Shown: in pieces, positions 1 to 5,259 of the stretch | How positions within the stretch are numbered: position 1 is the first letter of the stretch | Layout of the letters: the number at the start of each line of letters is the position of its first letter | Assembly (NCBI GenBank): GCA_017437925.1 | Contig: JAFRWQ010000050.1 | Location: forward strand, 1-8,334 | DNA: 8,334 nt | Source of the DNA: Bacillota bacterium | Lineage (GTDB): Bacteria > Bacillota_A > Clostridia > Peptostreptococcales > Anaerovoracaceae | Reading direction: 5' to 3' | Made by a program: the position numbers and the translations under genes | Notes under the pieces: generated by a model | Databases searched by the model: none | The model's input: only the letters and a program-made list of their open reading frames with translations | Told to the model about the DNA's origin: nothing

Positions 1-3000
1 CATCCAGATCATCTCACAGCAGGAAAGGCCTCTGGTGCGCTCAGCCAAGGTCTACGCACTGTACGGAGATCTCAGCGAAGACGAGCTCTCGGAGATCAAG
101 AAGTACCTGATCAACCCGGTGGAATCCAGGGAAGCCTCCCTCGAAAAGCCGGAGACCCTGGCGGTCAATTACGAAATCCCCACCGAAGTCGCTACCCTGA
201 CCGGCTTCAGATCCCTTGATGAAAAGGGCCTTGCCGCCTTCATCAAGGACTACGGTCTCGCCATGGACCTGGGCGACATAAAGTTCTTCCAGAAATACTT
301 CATCGAAGAGCGTCGCGATCCCTCCATCACCGAGATGCGCATGGTCGACACCTACTGGTCCGACCACTGCCGCCACACCACCTTCGGCACCATAATCGAC
401 AGCGTCAGCTTCGAGGACGAGCTGCTGCAGAAGGCCTACGAGCACTACCTTGAGGTCAGAAAGGAGCTGGGGCGCACCAAGTCGGTCTGCCTCATGGACA
501 TAGCGACCATAGCGGTCAAGTACCTGAGGGCCCGCGGCATGCTGGACGGCCTCGACGAGTCCGAGGAGATCAACGCCTGCACCGTCAAGATCAACGTGGA
601 TGTCGACGGGATAAGGGAGCCCTGGCTGCTGCTCTTCAAGAACGAGACCCACACCCATCCCACCGAGATAGAGCCCTTCGGAGGCGCCGCCACCTGCATA
701 GGAGGAGCCATCAGAGACCCGCTCTCGGGCCGCTCCTACGTCTACGGTGCCATGAGGGTCACCGGAGCCGCGGATCCCACCGTGCCGGTGAGCGAGACCC
801 TCGAGGGCAAGCTGCCCCAGAGAAAGCTGGTCACCACAGCCGCCGCCGGCTATTCATCCTACGGAAACCAGATCGGCCTTGCCACAGGCATAGTCGAAGA
901 GATATATCACCCGGGCTACGCCGCCAAGCGCATGGAAGTGGGAGCCGTCATAGCGGCAGCTCCCGCAGAGAACGTGAGGCGCGAGGTGCCCGCTCCCGGA
1001 GACGTGGTGGTGCTTCTGGGAGGCTCCACCGGCCGCGACGGAATAGGCGGAGCGACAGGTTCCTCAAAGGCCCACAACGTCCACTCGGTGGAGACCTGCG
1101 GGGCAGAGGTCCAAAAGGGCAACGCTCCCGAGGAAAGAAAGCTCCAGAGGCTCTTCAGGGATCCTGCTGCCAGCCGCATGATCAAGCGCTGCAACGATTT
1201 CGGAGCCGGCGGAGTATCAGTCGCCATAGGCGAGCTGGCCGACGGCCTTGAGATAGACCTCAACGCCGTGCCCAAGAAGTACGAGGGCCTCGACGGAACC
1301 GAGCTCGCCATCTCCGAGTCTCAGGAGAGGATGGCCTGCGTGGTCGAAAAGAAGGACCTTGAGAAGTTCCTCGCCCTGGCTGACAGGGAGAACCTTCAGG
1401 CCGTCCCCGTCGCCGTCGTCACCGCCGAGCCCCGCCTGGTCATGAACTGGAACGGAAAGAAGATCGTGGACATAAGCCGCGAGTTCCTGGGCTCCAACGG
1501 CGCCGAAAAGCACATCACCGTGGCTGCAAACAAACCCCTGGAATGGGGCAGGGAAGTCAGCGGAAGCTTCACGGAGAACATGCTGAAGACCGCTTCAGAC
1601 CTCAACAGCTGCTCCAAGAGGGGGCTTTCCGAGCGCTTCGACTCCACCATAGGAGCCGGCACCGTCGTCATGCCCTTCGGCGGCAAGAACCAGCTGACTC
1701 CGGCCCAGGCCATGGTGCAGAAGATCTCGGTCGAAAAGAAGCACACCGACGACTGCTCCCTCATGGCCTTCGGCTTCAACCCATACATCTCCGAAAAGAG
1801 CCCCTACCACGGAGCCTATCTGGCCGTGGTGGAGTCGGTAAGCAAGCTCATAGCTTCCGGCGCCGAGTTCAAGGAGGTCTACTTGAGCTTCCAGGAGTAC
1901 TTTGAGAAGCTGGGAAGCGACCCCAAGCGCTGGGGCAAGCCCTTTGCCGCGCTTCTCGGCGGCCTTGAGGCCCAGCTGGGCCTCGGCATAGGCGCCATAG
2001 GCGGCAAGGACTCCATGAGCGGGTCCTTCGAAAAGCTGGACGTTCCCCCGACACTTATATCCTTCGCTGTAACGACCCAGAAGCTTTCGGACATAGTGAC
2101 CGACGAGTTCAAGGCAGCGGGCCACAGGCTGGCTTGGCTTAAGCCCGAGCTCGATGAGAGCGGTCTTCCCACCGCCGAGTCCCTCATGAAGAACTTCGAC
2201 CTGGTCACTAAGCTCATGAGAGAGGGCAGGATAGTTTCCTGCTATACCCCCGGAATGGGAGGAGCCGCCGAAGCGGTCATGAAGATGGCCTTCGGCAACG
2301 GCCTGGGATTTGAGTTCTGCCCGGAGCTTTCCATGCAGGAGCTCTTCGGCTACTCCTACGGCAGCTTCCTCGCGGAGCTTTCCGAAGATGTGCCCGGCCT
2401 TGAGATCATAGGCACAGTGACCGATGACGGCTGTTTCGCCATGGGAAGCGAAAAGCTGAGCGTCCGCGAGCTCCTCAAGGTCTACGAGGACAGGCTGGAG
2501 CCGGTCTTCCCCTGCAACATACCGGACGAAAAGACCTCCCTTGAGACCTTCAGCTTCGAGGCGAAGGAGAGGCACGTGCCGGTCGTCAAAGCCGCAAGAC
2601 CCAGGGTCCTCATCCCCGCCTTCCCCGGGACCAACTGCGAGTACGACAGCGCCAAGGCCGTAAGGGACGCCGGAGGCGAGCCGGAGATCATAGTGATCAG
2701 AAACCTCAGCGCCGGGGCCATCCAGGATTCGGTGGATCATTTCGCCGGCAGGCTTGAGAACGCCCAGATGATATTCATACCCGGAGGCTTCTCCGGAGGC
2801 GATGAGCCCGACGGCAGCGGCAAGTTCATCACAGCCTTCTTCAGGAACGCCCGCATCAGGGACGGAGTCTCAAAGCTCCTCGACGAGAAGGACGGCCTGA
2901 TCTGCGGCATATGCAACGGTTTCCAGGCCCTGATCAAGCTGGGCCTCGTGCCCTACGGGAAGATCATCGATACCGATGAGAGCTGCCCGACCCTGACCTT

Positions 3001-3394
3001 CAACACCATAGCGAGGCACCAGTCCATGATAGTCAGGACCCGCATCGCTTCCAACAAGTCGCCCTGGCTCTCCCTCATGAACGTGGGAGACATAGTGAAC
3101 GTGCCCATCTCCCACGGAGAAGGAAAGTTCATAGCATCCGAAGAGCTCATAAGAAAGCTGGCCGAAAACGGCCAGATCGCGACCCAGTACGTCGACCTTG
3201 AGGGTAAGCCCTCCGCCGACGTTCACTTCAATCCCAACGGGTCCATGTACGCCATCGAGGGCATCACTTCTCCCGACGGCAGGGTCTTCGGAAAGATGGG
3301 ACACTCCGAGAGAGTGGGAGAGGGACTTTATAAGAACGTTCCCGGCAACTACTTCAACAGGATGTTTGAGGCCGCCGTCAGGTACTACAAATAG
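1..3394 (+). CDS. purL: Phosphoribosylformylglycinamidine synthase (FGAM synthase), single-chain type, 5'-truncated by window edge
   Basis: This enzyme carries out the fourth step of purine synthesis: ATP-dependent amidation of FGAR to FGAM with glutamine as nitrogen donor, in the cytoplasm. The reading frame is open from base 2 (IQIISQQERPL upstream of the GTG at 35), so the GTG is an internal Val and the true start lies to the left; about 110-130 N-terminal residues are probably missing. Visible (numbering from base 2, 1130 residues): HCRHTTF near 122; the THTHPTEIEPFGGAATCIGG substrate/ATP motif near 216; the second synthetase-like half with GGKDSMSG; and a C-terminal class I glutaminase from about residue 866, with nucleophile Cys971 in GICNGFQAL, HGEGKF at about 1038 and His1101/Glu1103 in GHSER. 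The triad layout matches fused PurL of proteobacteria and clostridia, not the separate PurS/PurQ/PurL of Bacillus. The rest is intact to TAG at 3392-3394. No other pur gene is in view. Confidence 0.98.
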   Translation, partial: IQIISQQERPLVRSAKVYALYGDLSEDELSEIKKYLINPVESREASLEKPETLAVNYEIPTEVATLTGFRSLDEKGLAAFIKDYGLAMDLGDIKFFQKYFIEERRDPSITEMRMVDTYWSDHCRHTTFGTIIDSVSFEDELLQKAYEHYLEVRKELGRTKSVCLMDIATIAVKYLRARGMLDGLDESEEINACTVKINVDVDGIREPWLLLFKNETHTHPTEIEPFGGAATCIGGAIRDPLSGRSYVYGAMRVTGAADPTVPVSETLEGKLPQRKLVTTAAAGYSSYGNQIGLATGIVEEIYHPGYAAKRMEVGAVIAAAPAENVRREVPAPGDVVVLLGGSTGRDGIGGATGSSKAHNVHSVETCGAEVQKGNAPEERKLQRLFRDPAASRMIKRCNDFGAGGVSVAIGELADGLEIDLNAVPKKYEGLDGTELAISESQERMACVVEKKDLEKFLALADRENLQAVPVAVVTAEPRLVMNWNGKKIVDISREFLGSNGAEKHITVAANKPLEWGREVSGSFTENMLKTASDLNSCSKRGLSERFDSTIGAGTVVMPFGGKNQLTPAQAMVQKISVEKKHTDDCSLMAFGFNPYISEKSPYHGAYLAVVESVSKLIASGAEFKEVYLSFQEYFEKLGSDPKRWGKPFAALLGGLEAQLGLGIGAIGGKDSMSGSFEKLDVPPTLISFAVTTQKLSDIVTDEFKAAGHRLAWLKPELDESGLPTAESLMKNFDLVTKLMREGRIVSCYTPGMGGAAEAVMKMAFGNGLGFEFCPELSMQELFGYSYGSFLAELSEDVPGLEIIGTVTDDGCFAMGSEKLSVRELLKVYEDRLEPVFPCNIPDEKTSLETFSFEAKERHVPVVKAARPRVLIPAFPGTNCEYDSAKAVRDAGGEPEIIVIRNLSAGAIQDSVDHFAGRLENAQMIFIPGGFSGGDEPDGSGKFITAFFRNARIRDGVSKLLDEKDGLICGICNGFQALIKLGLVPYGKIIDTDESCPTLTFNTIARHQSMIVRTRIASNKSPWLSLMNVGDIVNVPISHGEGKFIASEELIRKLAENGQIATQYVDLEGKPSADVHFNPNGSMYAIEGITSPDGRVFGKMGHSERVGEGLYKNVPGNYFNRMFEAAVRYYK

Positions 3395-3441
3395 CGGAAG
3401 CTAAAGCTAAGTGACAGTAAATCAATTACGGTAAATAAAAC

Positions 3442-3477
3442 AACGGGAGCAGCCCCTTATCGGGCGGCTCCCGTTTT
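3442..3477. terminator. Intrinsic terminator after purL, probably bidirectional with lysR
   Basis: ACGGGAGC (3443-3450) pairs with GCTCCCGT (3467-3474). After one A·G mismatch, GCCC (3452-3455) pairs with GGGC (3462-3465) over a six-base loop. TTTT (3474-3477) follows on the plus strand. On the minus strand the hairpin is followed by GTTGTTTTATTT, so it could also end the convergent lysR transcript. It lies 48 bases after the purL stop. Confidence 0.88.
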
Positions 3478-3492
3478 CATGCCGTGTCTGCT

Positions 3493-3562
3493 GCCCCGAT
3501 GCCTTCGCCGGGGCGGTCCCTGCAGTTTGTATGTTTCCGCTGCCTGAAAACCTTCGGCAGCG
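3493..3562. other. Two further stem-loops in the purL/lysR convergent gap
   Basis: GCCCCG (3493-3498) pairs with CGGGGC (3509-3514) over ten bases. CGCTGCC (3538-3544) pairs with GGCAGCG (3556-3562) over eleven bases. Neither has a U-run on either side, so they are not complete intrinsic terminators. The second lies directly after the lysR stop on the minus strand and may protect the 3' end or slow polymerase ahead of the terminator at 3442-3477. No ORF in this gap looks real. Confidence 0.4.
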
Positions 3563-3568
3563 CGGCTG

Positions 3569-4486
3569 CTATTCGCTGAAGTAGCTTTTAAGCTCCTTTA
3601 TATAGTCCATGGCGATGTCCGAGAGCATGCTGTGTGCCCTGGTGATGTAGCCTATCTCCATGGTCATGTTGGGGTGGTTCTCGTCGGGCCTGTAGGGCAC
3701 TGCCACGTAATCCGAACCGTTGAGCTCCTCGCAGATTATGCCGGAGCACAGGGTGTAGCCGCTGAGGCCCCTCATGAGGTTGAGCATGGTTGCCCTGTCG
3801 TTTACTCTTATGGTCTGGGAGTATTCGTTTTCGGCCAGTATCTCCTCGCCAAGATAGAAGGAGCCTCCTTCGCCCTGATAAAAGCTCATGTTGGGGTAGG
3901 CCTGCAGCTCGTCAAAGCCTATGGATTCGTTGGAGGCGAGGGGATGGTCCTTGAAGAGGTATACGAAGGCGTCGGTCCTCACCAGTTCCTCAAAGACCAG
4001 GTTCCTCTCCCTGAAGAGCTTTTCGAGGTAGCGGCGGTTGTAATCTGAGAGGAAGAGTATGCCCACCTCGCTGATGGAGTTGCCCACGTCTTCTATGACG
4101 TCCATGGTGCGGGTCTCGCTGATCTCCAGCTCGTACATGCCGCTTTTATATCTTTTGGCGGTCTCGACGAAGGCTTTTGTGGCGAAGGAATAGTGCTGGC
4201 ACGAGACCTTGAAGCGTCTTTTGAGCCCGTCCCCGCCGCCGTATTTGTCCTTTAAGAGCTCGTACTGCTGGTAGATCTGCCTGGCGTGGAGCATGAAATC
4301 CCGGCCTTCGCTGGTAAGGACCACGCCCTGGTTGGTCCTGCTGAAGATCTTGATGCCCAGCTCGCTTTCCAAAGATTGGACGGCGCTGGTCAGGGTGGGC
4401 TGGGATATGTAGAGCTTTTCCGCCGCTCTGTTCATGGATCCGCATTCGGATATGACGAGTATGTAGTGTATCTGCTGAAGAGTCAT
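3569..4486 (-). CDS. LysR-family transcriptional regulator, possibly of sulfur amino acid uptake
   Basis: This is a 305-residue DNA-binding regulator of ordinary LysR length. Residues 1-60 form the winged helix-turn-helix (MTLQQIHYILVISECGSMNR, then AAEKLYISQPTLTSAVQSLE), followed by the wing (SRTNQGVVLTSEGRDF) and a linker helix. About 90-305 is the periplasmic-binding-like effector domain. The frame is open upstream to 4582, but ATG 4484-4486 is the right start: the family's conserved N-terminus begins there, and GGAAGG (4495-4500 on the reverse strand) lies eight bases before it. The gene converges on purL and is transcribed away from the cysteine-rich ORF and the metNIQ leader. Similar LysR proteins in Bacillota are, as I recall, often near sulfur compound or methionine transporters. 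Control of metNIQ is therefore a reasonable but unproven guess; ligand and targets are unknown. Confidence 0.93.
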   Translation of the reverse strand: MTLQQIHYILVISECGSMNRAAEKLYISQPTLTSAVQSLESELGIKIFSRTNQGVVLTSEGRDFMLHARQIYQQYELLKDKYGGGDGLKRRFKVSCQHYSFATKAFVETAKRYKSGMYELEISETRTMDVIEDVGNSISEVGILFLSDYNRRYLEKLFRERNLVFEELVRTDAFVYLFKDHPLASNESIGFDELQAYPNMSFYQGEGGSFYLGEEILAENEYSQTIRVNDRATMLNLMRGLSGYTLCSGIICEELNGSDYVAVPYRPDENHPNMTMEIGYITRAHSMLSDIAMDYIKELKSYFSE

Positions 4487-4520
4487 GTCTAAAACCTTCC
4501 GTTGGGTTTGATATAGACCA

Positions 4521-4548
4521 AGTATATAACAAAATGGACCATATGCAA
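4521..4548 (-). promoter_or_regulatory. Candidate sigma-A promoter of lysR
   Basis: Read on the minus strand, TTGCAT (complement of 4543-4548) and TATACT (complement of 4521-4526) are separated by 16 bases. The -10 matches consensus at five of six positions; the -35 has only the TTG. This predicts a transcript start near 4514 and a 5' leader of about 28 bases containing the GGAAGG ribosome site. Confidence 0.55.
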
Positions 4549-4561
4549 GTTCTTTGATATG
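4540..4561. repeat. Inverted repeat CATAT-N12-ATATG over the lysR -35 region
   Basis: CATAT (4540-4544) and ATATG (4557-4561) form a 5-bp inverted repeat whose left arm overlaps the putative lysR -35. LysR proteins commonly repress their own gene by binding AT-rich dyads here. This would suit autoregulation, although the spacing is one base off the classic T-N11-A box. Confidence 0.35.
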
Positions 4562-4608
4562 CCGGGACGCAGGATCCCGCAAAAAGACGTCAAAAGGGCC
4601 GAAGCATC

Positions 4609-4632
4609 AAAAAAGCAGGGCGTATGCCCTGC
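4609..4632 (-). terminator. Intrinsic terminator of the cysteine-rich gene
   Basis: On the minus strand GCAGGGC-ATAC-GCCCTGC is a perfect 7-bp hairpin (arms 4615-4621 and 4626-4632) followed by six U (4614 down to 4609). It lies 45 bases past the stop of the small cysteine-rich ORF and separates it from lysR. An outer 9-bp inverted repeat, AAGGGCCGA (4594-4602) with TCGGCCCTT (4654-4662), encloses it. Confidence 0.85.
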
Positions 4633-4664
4633 GGTATAGTGCCCTGAGACTTATCGGCCCTTCG

Positions 4665-4713
4665 GAAAAAAGCCGCCTAGTCCTCGCTTTCCGGATCGGA
4701 TCCGGCTTTTTTC
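4665..4713. repeat. 11-bp inverted repeat with U-runs spanning the 3' end of the cysteine-rich ORF
   Basis: GAAAAAAGCCG (4665-4675) is an exact reverse complement of CGGCTTTTTTC (4703-4713). In minus-strand RNA this gives an A-rich/U-rich stem ending in UUUUUU just after the stop codon. In plus-strand RNA, CCGGATC (4691-4697) and GATCCGG (4699-4705) fold into a tight hairpin followed by CTTTTTT (4706-4712), a terminator-like shape. It may be an additional terminator for the small gene and may block plus-strand transcription towards metN. Confidence 0.55.
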
Positions 4714-4859
4714 TCACAGGCGGTCCTGGGCGGGTTCCCCGGCGTTCTGTGGTAGGCTTTGCAGGCCTCGCAATTGCGGTATCTCGGGCAGCCGGCCTGT
4801 TCCCCGCGGGGGCAGGGGCAGAGCTCGGGGTTATACAGGAAATCGGGCTTTTCGTTCAT
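4677..4859 (-). CDS. Small cysteine-rich protein, possible metal-binding knuckle (60 aa)
   Basis: The protein is 60 residues, soluble and without signal peptide or membrane segment. Six cysteines are arranged C14-x-C16-x7-C24-x5-C30-x2-C33-x14-C48, with His37 in the ACKAYH stretch. The core (NPELCPCPRG, then CPRYRNCEACKAYHR and TACEK) resembles short clostridial proteins of uncharacterised families such as DUF6485. Zinc or iron-sulfur binding is inferred from the cysteine pattern only. Two in-frame ATGs exist (4863-4865 and 4857-4859). I chose the second because GGAGG lies eight bases before it and only two before the first. It has its own strong promoter, and terminators follow, so it is a separate transcription unit. 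The acidic SDPESED tail is probably disordered. No function is known to me. Confidence 0.75.
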   Translation of the reverse strand: MNEKPDFLYNPELCPCPRGEQAGCPRYRNCEACKAYHRTPGNPPRTACEKKAGSDPESED

Positions 4860-4908
4860 GGTCATTCCCTCCGATGATTGGTCTTATGCGGCTTCCTATC
4901 ATGATCAT

Positions 4909-4936
4909 ATTATCAGAGCGGCGGCGCATTTGTCAA
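4909..4936 (-). promoter_or_regulatory. Strong sigma-A promoter of the cysteine-rich gene
   Basis: On the minus strand a perfect TTGACA -35 (complement of 4931-4936) is followed after 16 bases by GATAAT (complement of 4909-4914), five of six to consensus. Transcription would start near 4902, giving a leader of about 43 bases with GGAGG before the ATG at 4859. This is one of the best promoters in the window. Confidence 0.75.
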
Positions 4937-4954
4937 AAAAGACGGCAAATGCGC
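4924..4954. repeat. 9-bp inverted repeat over the -35 of the cysteine-rich gene, candidate operator
   Basis: GCGCATTTG (4924-4932) and CAAATGCGC (4946-4954) are perfect reverse complements around 13 bases that contain most of the -35. No U-run follows on either strand, so it is not a terminator. The position suits a dimeric repressor or activator. The ATTTG/CAAAT half-site recurs at the metNIQ promoter (5042-5051). Confidence 0.55.
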
Positions 4955-5002
4955 AGGATCCAATGACTGATGCATATCCCGAGAGGCAGGGATCCAGCTG
5001 TC

Positions 5003-5040
5003 GTAATAATAATTATCTATATCCGACTAAAGATTATTAC
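5003..5040. repeat. 8-bp inverted repeat upstream of the metNIQ promoter
   Basis: GTAATAAT (5003-5010) and ATTATTAC (5033-5040) are perfect reverse complements with 22 bases between. The right arm ends three bases before the -35 hexamer. An AT-rich dyad just upstream of -35 is where LysR-type activators usually bind, so the nearby LysR protein is a candidate partner. AT-rich composition raises the chance of coincidence. Confidence 0.4.
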
Positions 5041-5041
5041 A

Positions 5042-5051
5042 ATTTGCAAAT
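5042..5051. repeat. Perfect palindrome ATTTGCAAAT over the metNIQ -35
   Basis: ATTTGCAAAT is a perfect 10-bp palindrome containing the TTGCAA -35 hexamer. A protein bound here would compete with RNA polymerase. It shares its half-site with the dyad at 4924-4954 in the divergent promoter. Confidence 0.35.
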
Positions 5052-5072
5052 AACGGAGCGAGCAATTACAAT
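5044..5072 (+). promoter_or_regulatory. Sigma-A promoter of the metNIQ leader transcript
   Basis: TTGCAA (5044-5049, four of six) and TACAAT (5067-5072, five of six) have the optimal 17-base spacer. The start would be near 5079, about 26 bases before the leader peptide and about 180 before metN, so the leader ORF and terminator would both be transcribed. Confidence 0.65.
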
Positions 5073-5104
5073 CATAAACAAGTTTTCGAGAAAGGAATCG
5101 AACC

Positions 5105-5170
5105 GTGAAGAGCGTAAAGAACGCGAATATCGATATGATGATGCGCATGCGCCGCCGCGTCCCGGACTGA
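5105..5170 (+). CDS. Methionine-rich leader peptide of the metNIQ operon (21 aa)
   Basis: The ORF reads (V/M)KSVKNANIDMMMRMRRRVPD, starting at GTG and ending at TGA 5168-5170. AAGGA (5092-5096) lies exactly eight bases before the GTG, and a well-spaced promoter lies just upstream. Four of 21 codons are ATG (5135-5143 consecutively and 5147-5149), followed by three CGC Arg codons. It sits between the promoter and an intrinsic terminator ahead of a methionine transporter. This is the layout of ribosome-mediated attenuators such as those of trp, his and leu, where ribosomes stall at codons of the regulating amino acid. I infer that low charged tRNA-Met stalls the ribosome at the ATG run and lets the antiterminator form. 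Initiator tRNA is not involved, since these are elongator Met codons. The Arg codons could add a second input. The gene is too short for conservation to be judged from one sequence. Confidence 0.7.
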   Translation: MKSVKNANIDMMMRMRRRVPD

Positions 5171-5220
5171 TGGGGCCGCGCCTTTTGGGCGCGCGCCGAT
5201 ACCTGCGGTTCCGGGAAGCG
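5156..5220 (+). promoter_or_regulatory. Candidate antiterminator of the metNIQ attenuator
   Basis: TCCCGGA (5160-5166), within the last codons of the leader peptide, pairs with TCCGGGA (5210-5216). After one G·A mismatch, CGC (5156-5158) pairs with GCG (5218-5220), giving ten pairs. This occupies the whole 5' arm of the terminator (5212-5219), so the two structures exclude each other. Between them CGCGCC (5177-5182) and GGCGCG (5188-5193) form a local hairpin. Competing partners for the left strand are ACGCG (5121-5125) with CGCGT (5156-5160), and an imperfect stem of 5156-5163 with 5172-5180. A ribosome at the TGA would cover 5156-5166 and favour termination; one stalled at the ATG run would leave it free. 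Found by eye, energies not computed. Confidence 0.6.
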
Positions 5221-5238
5221 TAAAGCTTCCCGTTTTTT
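5212..5238 (+). terminator. Attenuator terminator in the metNIQ leader
   Basis: CGGGAAGC (5212-5219) pairs perfectly with GCTTCCCG (5225-5232) around GTAAA and is followed by six T (5233-5238). This is a textbook intrinsic terminator, yet it sits only 21 bases before the metN start and downstream of the only good plus-strand promoter. It must therefore be conditional for the operon to be expressed. Confidence 0.9.
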
Positions 5239-5259
5239 ATGCCATAAGCAAAAGACAAG

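Noticed and set aside
35..37. GTG as the start codon of purL
   Set aside because: The frame stays open to the window edge, and the residues upstream (QERPL before VRSAKVY) fit the conserved interior of fused PurL. The gene is cut by the window.
1595..2740. 381-codon minus-strand ORF inside purL
   Set aside because: It is a shadow of purL codon bias in a GC-rich gene; the product has no recognisable motifs.
4487..4582. Longer N-terminus for the LysR protein
   Set aside because: The extra 32 codons would cover the promoter and ribosome site, and the family's conserved N-terminus starts at MTLQQIHY.
4554..4877. 107-codon plus-strand ORF
   Set aside because: It is antisense to the cysteine-rich gene and its terminators, has no ribosome site and its product looks like no known protein.
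4955..4997. Two GGATCC-centred repeats and an ATCCC/GGGAT hairpin
   Set aside because: They are short, and GGATCC is self-complementary, so repeats occur easily. No link to a gene or a U-run.
4905..5000. SAM-I (S-box) riboswitch, suggested by TTATCAGAGCGGCGG
   Set aside because: The conserved core (GATGAAACCCGGCAACC-like and GGTGCCAATTCC-like segments) is absent, and the stretch lies upstream of the best metNIQ promoter.
5143..5152. GCGCATGCGC palindrome as a protein-binding site
   Set aside because: It arises from the CGC-ATG-CGC codons of the leader peptide and lies downstream of the transcript start, so a coding explanation suffices.
4759..5223. 154-codon plus-strand ORF
   Set aside because: It runs through divergent promoters and regulatory repeats, has no ribosome site and reads as low-complexity Arg/Glu-rich sequence. 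Only its last 17 codons are discussed, as a possible coupled mini-ORF.
5170..5240. T-box leader before metN
   Set aside because: There is no AGGGTGGNACCGCG-like T-box sequence and no room for a specifier loop between the promoter and the terminator.
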